Below are positions 1 to 5,592 of a DNA stretch of 6,529 bases, in pieces. Numbering within the stretch: the first letter of the stretch is position 1; the number at the start of each line of letters is the position of its first letter. The translations under genes were made by a program, and so were the position numbers. Under the pieces are notes generated by a model, which ran no database searches, was not told where the DNA came from, and saw nothing but the letters and a program-made list of their open reading frames with translations. Source of the DNA: an uncultured Succinivibrio sp. (lineage in GTDB: Bacteria > Pseudomonadota > Gammaproteobacteria > Enterobacterales > Succinivibrionaceae); NCBI GenBank assembly GCA_900767695.1, contig CAAGAC010000006.1:1-6529 (forward strand), given 5' to 3'.

Positions 1-255
1 AGGGCGCTGTGCGACGAGAACCACCTGGCCACGGTGATCGGGCTGAACAAGTGCGTGTACAACATTCTCGCTTTCTCCCGCGCCAGGCTCTCCGGCAAGG
101 GATGCCGCAGGACAAAGTTCCAGAGCGGGGAGACCGGGGCGTACGCCCGCCTGATCACCTACAAGGATGCGGCCGCGGAAATGGCCGACGACATCCTCGC
201 CGCCGTTGACTGCATCGTCAGCTACCTCTCGGCCGAGCCTGAAGGCCAGGCCTGA
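1..255 (+). CDS. C-terminal end of an unrecognised protein (partial)
   Basis: This reading frame is open from the first base of the window and stops at TGA 253-255, so only the last 84 residues are visible. The start lies outside the window; an internal GTG at 34 is not needed as a start because the frame continues upstream of it. The fragment is mixed polar and basic in its first half, including a Cys-Arg-Arg run, and ends in a probable amphipathic helix rich in Ala, Asp and Glu. There is no signal peptide or membrane segment in the visible part. I do not recognise the family and give no function. It is convergent with the polyamine-binding protein gene. Two hairpins (262-282 and 318-341) follow its stop and probably mark the end of its transcript. 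Codon use looks like that of the other GC-rich genes here, which supports a real coding end. Confidence 0.6.
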   Translation, partial: RALCDENHLATVIGLNKCVYNILAFSRARLSGKGCRRTKFQSGETGAYARLITYKDAAAEMADDILAAVDCIVSYLSAEPEGQA

Positions 256-261
256 GCAAGA

Positions 262-282
262 GGCGGCGGCAAGGCCGCCGCC
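262..282 (+). repeat. Perfect 9-bp GC hairpin just after the first stop codon
   Basis: The arms GGCGGCGGC (262-270) and GCCGCCGCC (274-282) are exact complements around an AAG loop, starting 7 bases after the stop of the upstream gene. No T-tract follows, so this alone is not a standard intrinsic terminator. It may protect the 3' end of the mRNA or act with the second hairpin at 318-341. Confidence 0.55.
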
Positions 283-317
283 AAGCCATCCCCCAAGTTC
301 CCAAAATGCAGTCATGA

Positions 318-346
318 CGCCGCTGGAAGCCTCCAGCGGCGCATTT
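318..346 (+). terminator. Probable intrinsic terminator of the first gene
   Basis: A perfect 10-bp stem (318-327 with 332-341) closes the four-base loop AGCC. It is followed by CATTTT, a short and imperfect T-tract. It lies 63 bases after the stop of the partial plus-strand gene. The stem is strong but the tail is weak, so termination could be partial. Confidence 0.5.
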
Positions 347-640
347 TCGAACATGATTTCAAAGAGCCCCCAGCAGGCCCAGCCGCCAGGATGGAAGCTA
401 AAACCGAGGCGCGCCAACTCCGTGATCCAGATCAACCGGATTTGGCCGCCGTATCATTTTACCTGCCCGTGCCAGCGCGCCGAGAGCAATAACGTGGAAT
501 TTGACGCGCTCATTCCTGTCTACGGAAATTTTGGCAAACAAGCAGATAGTCAAATAGGCAGGCGCAAATGCTGAAGGCCCGCCGGGCTATGTTGCCTGCG
601 CACATGCTGCCCATCGGCCTATGACCTTAATCAGCGGTCA

Positions 641-669
641 TGAAGAAGGCCGCCCATCTGGGCGGCCTT
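641..669 (-). terminator. Intrinsic terminator of the potF-like gene
   Basis: A perfect 10-bp stem (AAGGCCGCCC at 646-655, GGGCGGCCTT at 660-669) with a four-base loop lies 20 bases past the minus-strand stop codon. Read on the minus strand, the stem ends in CCTT followed by CTTCA, a modest pyrimidine tail. The symmetric arms could also stop plus-strand transcription arriving from the left. Confidence 0.7.
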
Positions 670-688
670 TCAGAGACATGACGGACTG

Positions 689-1828
689 TCAGTCCCAGCC
701 GTTGCCGTCGTCCTCGCCTCCTTCGCTATTGTCGGTCTTGGCCGAGTCAAGCTTCATGGCGTTCCAGACCTGGTTGGTGATGCGCGACATCTTCGAGGTG
801 GTCGGCTGCATCATGTACATCTTCGCCATCATCTCGTCCGACAGGAAGATGCTCGGGTTGCCCGAAAGCTCGCGGTCGAGCTTGGGGATGGCCTTGGTCA
901 CCGGCATGAAGTAGCGGATCTCGTTGCCCACCGCCGCGGCATTGTCCGGGGTGATGAGGTAGTTGAACCACTTCATGGCGTTGTCGTAGTGCTCGGCGCC
1001 TGCAGGGACGGCCCAGCAGTCAAACCACATCGGCGAGCCTTCCTTGGGCACCACGTACTCGATGTCGATGCCCTTGTTGGCGGTCTTGGCCCTGGCCCTT
1101 GCCTGGAGCACGTCGCCCGAGTAGCCGATCACCGCGCAGACCTCGCCGGAGGCCAGATCGTTGATGTAGCGCGAGGAGTGGAAGTAGGCGGTGTTGCGCG
1201 CGAGATCGGTCAGGAGCTGCTGGGCCTCCTTGTAGTCGCCGGCCTTCTCGGAGGTCGGATCCTTGCCCTGGTAGTGCATCACGGCCGAGATGACCTCGAT
1301 CGGCTCGTCGATGATCGCGATGCCGCACTTGGCAAGCTTCTCGGAGTTCTTCTTGTCAAAGAGGAAGTCCCACGAGTCGACCTTGTAGTCCTTCCCGAAG
1401 ATCTCCTCGATCTTGCCCTTGTTGTAGCCGATGCCCACCGAAATCTCGGTGTACGGGTAGGCGTAGTCGTTGTTGGGATCGACCTCGGCCAGCTTCTTCA
1501 TGCGGGTCTGGTCGAGCTCGCCCCACTCGGGGATCTTCGAGTGGTCGATCTTCTGCAGTGCGCCTGCCTTGGCAAGGCGGGGCACGTAGTAGCTGGGGGT
1601 GTTGATGGCGTCGAAGCCCGAGTGGCCGGAGAGCAGCCTGGCCTCGACCATCTCGTTGGAGTCGAAGACGGCGTAGTTAGTCTTCTTGAGGCCGGTAGCC
1701 TTGATGAAGTCCTTGACGGTGCTGGCGCCGATGTAGTCGCTCCAGTTCCAGATGTTCAGATCGGCTGCGTTGGCCGATGCTGCGGCGAACAGGACGGAGA
1801 TGGCAGCAAGTGCCGAGGTCTTTTTCAT
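689..1828 (-). CDS. potF: Periplasmic polyamine-binding protein, PotF/PotD family
   Basis: This encodes the 379-residue substrate-binding subunit of a polyamine ABC importer. The start at 1828 is chosen over an upstream in-frame ATG (1951) because AAGGAG (1834-1839) sits 5 bases before it and the protein then opens with a clean signal peptide: MKK, a hydrophobic core, and an Ala-Asn-Ala cleavage site after residue 21. PotF-like landmarks follow in order: NIWNWSDYIG (25-34), FDSNE (55-59), GFD (71-73), PEW (100-102), GIGYN (132-136), YFHSSRYINDLA (215-226), GYSGDV (235-240) and PKEG (261-264). Length matches the family (E. coli PotF 370). Several pocket positions look more like PotD (spermidine) than PotF: Tyr81, Glu175 and Trp268. 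The last residues form an unusual acidic Gly/Asp/Glu tail ending in Trp-Asp. No permease or ATPase genes adjoin it, and a terminator follows, so it is probably transcribed alone. Family is near certain; the ligand and the exact symbol are less sure. Confidence 0.93.
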   Translation of the reverse strand: MKKTSALAAISVLFAAASANAADLNIWNWSDYIGASTVKDFIKATGLKKTNYAVFDSNEMVEARLLSGHSGFDAINTPSYYVPRLAKAGALQKIDHSKIPEWGELDQTRMKKLAEVDPNNDYAYPYTEISVGIGYNKGKIEEIFGKDYKVDSWDFLFDKKNSEKLAKCGIAIIDEPIEVISAVMHYQGKDPTSEKAGDYKEAQQLLTDLARNTAYFHSSRYINDLASGEVCAVIGYSGDVLQARARAKTANKGIDIEYVVPKEGSPMWFDCWAVPAGAEHYDNAMKWFNYLITPDNAAAVGNEIRYFMPVTKAIPKLDRELSGNPSIFLSDEMMAKMYMMQPTTSKMSRITNQVWNAMKLDSAKTDNSEGGEDDGNGWD

Positions 1829-1859
1829 GTCTGCTCCTTGTCGAATGCAGTTGCGGCCG

Positions 1860-1950
1860 TGCCGGTGCGGCGGGCCGTATGTATGAATGTACAAGGGCGA
1901 TTTTAATACAGCGTCAAGAAAGATCAGGTTAAATCGCCGCCGCACCGGCA
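1860..1950. repeat. 14-bp perfect inverted repeat around the potF leader/promoter region
   Basis: TGCCGGTGCGGCGG (1860-1873) is the exact reverse complement of CCGCCGCACCGGCA (1937-1950). The 63 bases between them are AT-richer and contain promoter-like elements for the minus strand: TTGACG at 1917-1912 and TAAAAT at 1905-1900, although these two are not at normal spacing to each other. The left arm lies in the likely mRNA leader of the potF-like gene. Confidence 0.7.
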
Positions 1951-1981
1951 TGAGCCCGGATTTTGGGCTAGAGCAGGGCAG

Positions 1982-1993
1982 GCGTGATCACGC
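1982..1993. promoter_or_regulatory. 12-bp perfect palindrome between divergent potF and parA
   Basis: GCGTGATCACGC is a perfect palindrome in the 265-base region between the divergent starts at 1828 and 2094. Its shape and place fit a dimeric regulator's operator, but I cannot assign it to a known protein. A looser inverted pair, CTTGC (2047-2051) and GCAAG (2058-2062), lies closer to parA. Confidence 0.35.
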
Positions 1994-2093
1994 AGGGGGC
2001 ACTTTGGATGGCGCATGGCTGTGATTTTGCAAGAGATCAGTCTAAACTTGCCTTAGTGCAAGGAATTATTGGAGCAGAGGCAGGCTACATCCC

Positions 2094-2876
2094 ATGGCAG
2101 CCGTGATAGCGATCGCCAACACCAAGGGCGGAAGCGGAAAGACTTCGACAGCAGTGAACCTGAGCTTCGCGATGGCGATCACCCACCGCAAGGTCCTGCT
2201 GGTGGACATGGATCCCCAGAGCAGCGCCACCGTGGCGCTGAGCTTCCCCCGCGCCGACGACAGCCACTCGCTCGCAGGAGTGCTAATCTCGGGCAACCCG
2301 ATGTCCTCCATCGTGCTCAAGTACAACCGCGGCCTCTTCGACCTCATTCCGGCAAACGAGGATCTCACGGCAGTGCAGGTGGCGCTCTACTCCGAGCAGG
2401 ACGGCAGGCTGAGGCTTAGCAAGGCGCTCTCGGCGCTTCGCGACCTCTACGACTTCATCTTCATCGACTGCCCGGCGTCGCCCGGGCTTCTGACCGTCAA
2501 CGCGCTGTGCGCCGCCGACAGCATGATCATCCCCACCCCATGCGACTACTTCGCCATCGACTCGCTCTCGCAGGTCACCAGGCTCTTCGAGTCGCTCAAG
2601 GCCTCGGGGGACGCCTCGCTCAAGCTCCTTGGCGTGCTGCGCACCATGTACGACGAGCACCGCCCGCTTTCAAAGAGCATCAGCCGCGAGCTTGAGCAGC
2701 AGTTCGGCCCCTTGCTCTTCCACACGCTGATCCCATACACCGAGCGTGTCAACGAGGCGTCTGCCAGCGGCAGGCCGCTTCTTCTGTACGACAAGTCCTC
2801 GGTCGCGTCGAGGTCCTACCTCGAGCTTGCAGGCGAGATCATAGGCAAGCTCAGCAAGGGTCCCGTGACCATCTGA
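2094..2876 (+). CDS. Soj-type ParA family ATPase (orphan, no parB nearby)
   Basis: This 260-residue P-loop ATPase belongs to the ParA/Soj family, which dimerises on ATP binding, binds DNA non-specifically, and positions chromosomes, plasmids or protein cargo. The deviant Walker A motif is KGGSGKT (11-17) with signature Lys11 and catalytic Lys16. Walker A' is LLVDMDPQ (35-42) and Walker B is FIFIDCPAS (121-129). NALCAADSMIIP and the C-terminal SYLELA segment are also typical. There is no N-terminal helix-turn-helix domain, so it is the short chromosomal type. No FlhG/MinD-like membrane-targeting tail is evident. The start at 2094 is the first ATG in frame, with a modest AGGCAGG (2078-2084) before it. 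No parB or parS is visible. The next plus-strand gene encodes the FlhC-like protein after 533 bases, so that protein, an unknown adaptor or a distant ParB could be its partner. The ATPase family is certain; the cargo is unknown. Confidence 0.92.
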   Translation: MAAVIAIANTKGGSGKTSTAVNLSFAMAITHRKVLLVDMDPQSSATVALSFPRADDSHSLAGVLISGNPMSSIVLKYNRGLFDLIPANEDLTAVQVALYSEQDGRLRLSKALSALRDLYDFIFIDCPASPGLLTVNALCAADSMIIPTPCDYFAIDSLSQVTRLFESLKASGDASLKLLGVLRTMYDEHRPLSKSISRELEQQFGPLLFHTLIPYTERVNEASASGRPLLLYDKSSVASRSYLELAGEIIGKLSKGPVTI

Positions 2877-2882
2877 CGCCGC

Positions 2883-2911
2883 GCAAGGGCAGCGCGCAGC
2901 CATGCCCTTGC
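2883..2911 (+). terminator. Hairpin after parA, possible weak terminator
   Basis: GCAAGGGCA (2883-2891) and TGCCCTTGC (2903-2911) form a perfect 9-bp stem with an 11-base loop, starting 6 bases after the parA stop. No T-tract follows, so it may stop transcription only partly, or mainly stabilise the 3' end of the mRNA. Confidence 0.4.
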
Positions 2912-3219
2912 ATGCTCCAAAATCCCTGCCTCCATTGCGCTTTCGCGCCTGGCTCATTTGCCTTTCATTTGCTGATCGGGCCTCGCCAGTCCTCCGCGCT
3001 GTTCTTCCACTGCGCGCCTCATCCTGCGCATGTCAGCTTTTGCTTTCATCAGGCGCATGCAGGTGAAAACTTAGTTCAAAAATAATCTCCAAATGATCTT
3101 CAAAAGCTGTCGAAAACATGCGGATTGTTCAATGACGGGGCGTGCGCGCAAACGGTTCCGATCTGAAATTTCAAAATTTTTTCATTAGAAAAATCTTGTT
3201 ATACCAATAAGATAAGCAA

Positions 3220-3241
3220 AAATGTGACACATTTAACAAAA
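3220..3241 (+). promoter_or_regulatory. Predicted Crp (cAMP receptor protein) binding site
   Basis: TGTGA (3223-3227), a six-base spacer and TAACA (3234-3238) match the Crp consensus TGTGA-N6-TCACA at nine of ten core positions, with matching A-rich left and right flanks. The centre is about 62 bases before the start point inferred from the -10 at 3281-3286, the usual class I distance. The recognition helix of the Crp encoded in this window is the same as in E. coli, so the consensus should apply. Confidence 0.65.
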
Positions 3242-3258
3242 TAGTCAGTCGTTTGCGT

Positions 3259-3286
3259 TTGAATTATGAAAATTTTTACCTATAGT
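3259..3286 (+). promoter_or_regulatory. Sigma70-like promoter of the FlhC-like gene
   Basis: A -35 element TTGAAT (3259-3264), a 16-base spacer and a -10 element TATAGT (3281-3286) match four and five of six consensus bases. Transcription would start near 3292-3293, giving a leader of about 117 bases. It lies just downstream of the predicted Crp site. Confidence 0.55.
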
Positions 3287-3409
3287 TTAGCCCCGTCGCC
3301 CCGGCACCAAGAAAAATCCAAAACAAACAGCAGGTTGCCTGGCACGGAATGAACAAAGGGCATGGGTCCAGGTCCCGTGCGCCTTCAGAACAGGAGAGAA
3401 CAGCAGCAC

Positions 3410-4600
3410 ATGCGCACAATCGACGCACGAACAGAAGCCATGCTCGAGGGGATCACCCTATGCCGCGACAGCTCGGAGAACGAGCGCTTGCGGATGCTCA
3501 ACGAGGCATGGAGCCGCAAGACCCACTACTCGCGCCGCTACCGCAACACTTTCCGCGAGTTCAAGGGCTGCTCGCACAATCCCTTCAACTGCGGCAACGC
3601 CGAGCTGTGGGACCAGAGCAAGCTCCAGGAGCCGGCCATCGATTCGTTCCTCAGCGTGCTCTGCGATCTGCTTCCCTCGTTCCTGAGGTCCTCCTGCGAG
3701 TTCGCCGCCTTCTGCGAGCCTGGGATCTTCCCCGACGCGCTGCCCCAGACCCAGATCAAGAACCTCGCAAGCCGCAGCCCCTACCTCGATCCCAACGAGA
3801 CTCCGCTCTCGCGCTTCTGCCGCCTCTCTGGCATGGAGAGCTCCCTCATGATGCGCAAGCTCGTGGAGATGGGCAGATCGCCAGACGCCTTCCTCGCAGG
3901 ACTCGTCAACTTGAAGAGCGGCGGTCTGCTTCTCGCCGCCGACCACCTGGCCCGCCAGCGCTCCTCGTTTGACTTCTTCAAGGCGACCATGCCCGTCCAG
4001 GCGCGCAACCGCGTGCTCGCCCAGATGCTCGCTTCCGCCGGCATGGACATCGAGCAGAACAGCCATGTCTCGCACTACACCCCCGAGCGTCTTCTGAAGT
4101 TCTACGCCCCGGGATCGTGCATCCGCGACTGCGGATACGAGGGCGTCATGAGCGAGTACTCGCATTTCCTCTCCCTGAAGATCCCCTCCAAGTCCCAGCT
4201 CCTGATGCTGCTCATCAGCTTCTACTTCATCGTCTGCCGCATCCTCACCGAGACCCCGCCCACCGTGAAGATCTTCTCGATGCGCGGCGTGCCGCGCGAT
4301 CTCTCCTACTCGGCGGCCGCGACCGTGTACATCGCGATGCGCAGCCTGACCTCGGCGCTCGAGTTCCGCGAGTGGAACAGCCTCGACCCCTCGGAGGTGT
4401 TCCCCGACTTCGCCTCATTCGTCAAGCTTCTCAAGATGGTGCTTCACCGGCAGGCCACGCTGGTTGCCTGCTGCGAGTGCCATACCCCGTACCTGGTGTT
4501 CGACGACAGGATCAGGGTCAAGGGGCATCCGGAGCTGACGCGAACCCGCTGCCCGCGCTGCCGCTGCCTCAAGGAGTACGCGCAGGACCCGGGAGACTGA
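3410..4600 (+). CDS. FlhC-like zinc regulator with an extra N-terminal half
   Basis: This 396-residue protein has 16 cysteines. Its C-terminal half (about 200-396) resembles FlhC, the DNA-binding partner of FlhD in flagellar gene activation: a helical segment ending in PERLLKFY (225-232), a hydrophobic helix (264-279), a helix TVYIAMRSL (305-313), then FVKLLKMVL (337-345) leading into the zinc site C354-x2-C357 and C381-x2-C384. E. coli FlhC ends in the same CxxC/CxxC arrangement with a shorter gap, but is only 192 residues long. The N-terminal half (1-200) has Cys54 and Cys61 and a helical part, 141-190, that could be compared with FlhD; I do not recognise it firmly. Start: ATG 3410 is preferred because AGGAG (3392-3396) precedes it, although its spacing is long; ATG 3362 in the same frame would add 16 residues. 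It has its own promoter and terminator, and parA lies upstream on the same strand. The family is inferred from motif order, not an alignment search. Confidence 0.75.
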   Translation: MRTIDARTEAMLEGITLCRDSSENERLRMLNEAWSRKTHYSRRYRNTFREFKGCSHNPFNCGNAELWDQSKLQEPAIDSFLSVLCDLLPSFLRSSCEFAAFCEPGIFPDALPQTQIKNLASRSPYLDPNETPLSRFCRLSGMESSLMMRKLVEMGRSPDAFLAGLVNLKSGGLLLAADHLARQRSSFDFFKATMPVQARNRVLAQMLASAGMDIEQNSHVSHYTPERLLKFYAPGSCIRDCGYEGVMSEYSHFLSLKIPSKSQLLMLLISFYFIVCRILTETPPTVKIFSMRGVPRDLSYSAAATVYIAMRSLTSALEFREWNSLDPSEVFPDFASFVKLLKMVLHRQATLVACCECHTPYLVFDDRIRVKGHPELTRTRCPRCRCLKEYAQDPGD

Positions 4601-4638
4601 GTGAAAGCCTTAGCCTGAAAGATTTGGTTCTTTCTCTC

Positions 4639-4675
4639 AAGGCCGGCGCGGGGAAACCTGCTCCGGCCTTTCTTT
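4639..4675 (+). terminator. Intrinsic terminator of the FlhC-like gene
   Basis: AAGGCCGG (4639-4646) pairs with CCGGCCTT (4663-4670). After one mismatch, GCGGG (4648-4652) pairs with CCTGC (4657-4661), including one G-T pair, around a GAAA tetraloop. The tail is TCTTT. This is a strong plus-strand terminator 38 bases after the stop. Confidence 0.8.
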
Positions 4676-4832
4676 GCTGAACGCAAAAGCCTCAAGCGCC
4701 ATATGAAGAAGCGGCGAGGGCAGAGCAGGATCTGGTGGGAGAGAGGAATTCTGGCGAAGTGTCGCCGCTCCCGTGGCGAGAGGGGGCTCCATCATCCATG
4801 AGGCTCGTCCAGCCCTGTGCAATGAGCATCCA

Positions 4833-4871
4833 ATGCAAAGGGGGCGCCGGGGATGATCCCCGGCGCCCCCT
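4833..4871 (-). terminator. Intrinsic terminator of fabA
   Basis: A perfect 15-bp, very GC-rich stem (4839-4853 with 4857-4871) with a three-base loop begins 17 bases after the fabA stop. Read on the minus strand it ends in CCCCCTTTGC, a short T-tail. It faces the terminator at 4639-4675; the bases between the two hold nothing I can identify. Confidence 0.8.
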
Positions 4872-4888
4872 GGGCATGGCCTCTATAA

Positions 4889-5416
4889 TCAGGCCTGCGG
4901 CGGAACAAGTCCCACCTGCAGATCCTCGGCGGTGTAGATGTGCTTGCCGTCGGCGAACACCTTGCCGTCGGCGATGCCCATGATGAGCTTGCCGCGCTCG
5001 ATGATGCGCTTGAGATCGATCTGGTAGGTGACAAGCTTGACGCTGTCGAGCACCTCGCCCTTGAACTTGACGTTCTTGACGCCAAGGGCGCGCCCCTTGC
5101 CCGGGCCGCCGCGCCAGCCCAGGAAGAAGCCGACGAGCTGCCACATCGCGTCTAGGCCAAGGCAGCCCGGCATCACCGGATCGCCCGGGAAGTGGCACTT
5201 GAAGAACCAGAGATCGGGGTTGATGTCCATCTCGGCCCTGACGTAGCCGAGACCGTGCTCGCCGCCCTCGTTCTGGATGTCGGTGATGCGGTCGAACATC
5301 AGCATGTTCGGGGCCGGAAGCTGGCTGTTGCCCTTGCCGAAGAGCTCGCCGCGGCTGCACGCGAGCAGAGCCTCCTTGTCAAAAGAATGGATCCCGCGCT
5401 CAAGCAGAGATGGCAT
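4889..5416 (-). CDS. fabA: 3-hydroxydecanoyl-ACP dehydratase/isomerase
   Basis: FabA dehydrates (3R)-hydroxyacyl-ACP and isomerises trans-2-decenoyl-ACP to cis-3-decenoyl-ACP in the cytoplasm. This is the entry step of anaerobic unsaturated fatty acid synthesis; FabB then elongates the product. The 175 residues (E. coli 172) form the single hot-dog domain. Family landmarks are RGELFG (22-27), QLPAPNMLM (32-40), the active-site segment CHFPGDPVMPGCLGLDAMWQ with catalytic His75 and Asp89 (14 apart, as His70 and Asp84 in E. coli), and GKGRALG (105-111). The start at 5416 is set by AAGGAG (5427-5422) five bases upstream. The gene is transcribed alone: the crp terminator lies upstream and its own terminator downstream. 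fabB is not in the window. The leader contains two hairpins (see 5443-5488). No FadR- or FabR-like site was recognised by eye. Confidence 0.97.
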   Translation of the reverse strand: MPSLLERGIHSFDKEALLACSRGELFGKGNSQLPAPNMLMFDRITDIQNEGGEHGLGYVRAEMDINPDLWFFKCHFPGDPVMPGCLGLDAMWQLVGFFLGWRGGPGKGRALGVKNVKFKGEVLDSVKLVTYQIDLKRIIERGKLIMGIADGKVFADGKHIYTAEDLQVGLVPPQA

Positions 5417-5442
5417 GTTTACTCCTTGGTATCTGGTTAAAT

Positions 5443-5488
5443 CCGGGATCCCTCAGATCCCGGGGCGGAGGCGCCTCGCGCCGCCGCC
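5443..5488 (-). promoter_or_regulatory. Two adjacent hairpins in the fabA leader
   Basis: CCGGGATC (5443-5450) and GATCCCGG (5456-5463) form a perfect 8-bp inverted repeat. Directly next to it, 5464-5474 and 5478-5488 pair in ten of eleven positions around a three-base loop. Both lie 16-60 bases upstream of the fabA ribosome binding site and inside the mRNA leader if transcription starts near 5497. There is no T-run, so they are not a simple terminator. Confidence 0.45.
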
Positions 5489-5503
5489 TGTCTGCAAAGC
5501 CCT

Positions 5504-5511
5504 ATGATATA
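5504..5511 (-). promoter_or_regulatory. Candidate -10 region of fabA
   Basis: On the minus strand TGGTATATCAT contains TATCAT (5509-5504, five of six consensus bases) and the overlapping TATATC with an upstream TG. No convincing -35 element is present in the GC-rich sequence before it, so this would depend on the extended -10 or an activator. Confidence 0.35.
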
Positions 5512-5548
5512 CCACGCCGCCATTGCGGCGGCGGGGCAGGGCCCCCGC

Positions 5549-5576
5549 AAAAAAATCCCCGGCGCCTGGCCGGGGA
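5549..5576 (-). terminator. Intrinsic terminator of crp
   Basis: On the minus strand TCCCCGGC (5576-5569) pairs with GCCGGGGA (5563-5556) around a five-base loop and is followed by seven T residues. It begins 16 bases after the crp stop and is the clearest terminator in the window. Confidence 0.9.
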
Positions 5577-5592
5577 GCTTTGAATGGTTCTC

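Larger units (their letters stand above)
256..688. other. 433-base gap with no convincing gene
   Basis: This stretch separates two convergent genes. It holds the hairpins at 262-282 and 318-341 at the left and the terminator at 646-669 at the right. Next to that terminator is a 6-bp inverted repeat, ATGACC (621-626) and GGTCAT (636-641). Between about 350 and 600 the sequence is less GC-rich. The open frames there (for example 167-574 plus) have a composition that looks random and overlap the first gene out of frame, so I do not call them. An isolated TTGACG at 501-506 has no good -10 partner at normal spacing. Confidence 0.6.
2877..3409 (+). other. Long AT-rich regulatory gap between parA and the FlhC-like gene
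   Basis: No gene is seen in these 533 bases. Composition changes sharply: GC-rich to about 3050, then AT-rich with several A/T runs from about 3065 to 3290. Inside are a 10-bp palindrome TGAAATTTCA (3164-3173), a Crp-like site (3220-3241) and a promoter (3259-3286). The size and AT-richness recall the long control regions of master regulators and could bind nucleoid proteins such as H-NS; that last point is inference. Confidence 0.6.

Noticed and set aside
167..574. 135-residue plus-strand open frame running into the first gap
   Set aside because: It overlaps the first gene out of frame and is Pro/Ser-rich, with no supported start or motif.
989..1906. 305-residue plus-strand open frame opposite the potF-like gene
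   Set aside because: It is antisense to a gene with clear family motifs. Its repetitive Val/Leu/Gly/Asp composition is the usual shadow of GC-rich codon use.
2020..2035. TGTGA half-site upstream of parA as a second Crp site
   Set aside because: The right half (AAGAG) does not match the consensus; only one half-site is present.
2094..2876. Reading the ParA gene as the chromosomal parAB/parS locus or as FlhG
   Set aside because: No parB and no parS-like palindrome is visible nearby, and the protein lacks an evident FlhG/MinD membrane-targeting tail and flhF context.
3349..3972. Upstream ATG at 3349 as the start of the gene after parA
   Set aside because: It lies in a different frame from the FlhC-like protein and yields an Arg/Pro/Ala-rich product typical of a shadow frame.
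3458..4165. 235-residue minus-strand open frame opposite the FlhC-like gene
   Set aside because: Low-complexity Ala/Glu/Val composition, no ribosome site or recognisable motif; explained as an antisense shadow.
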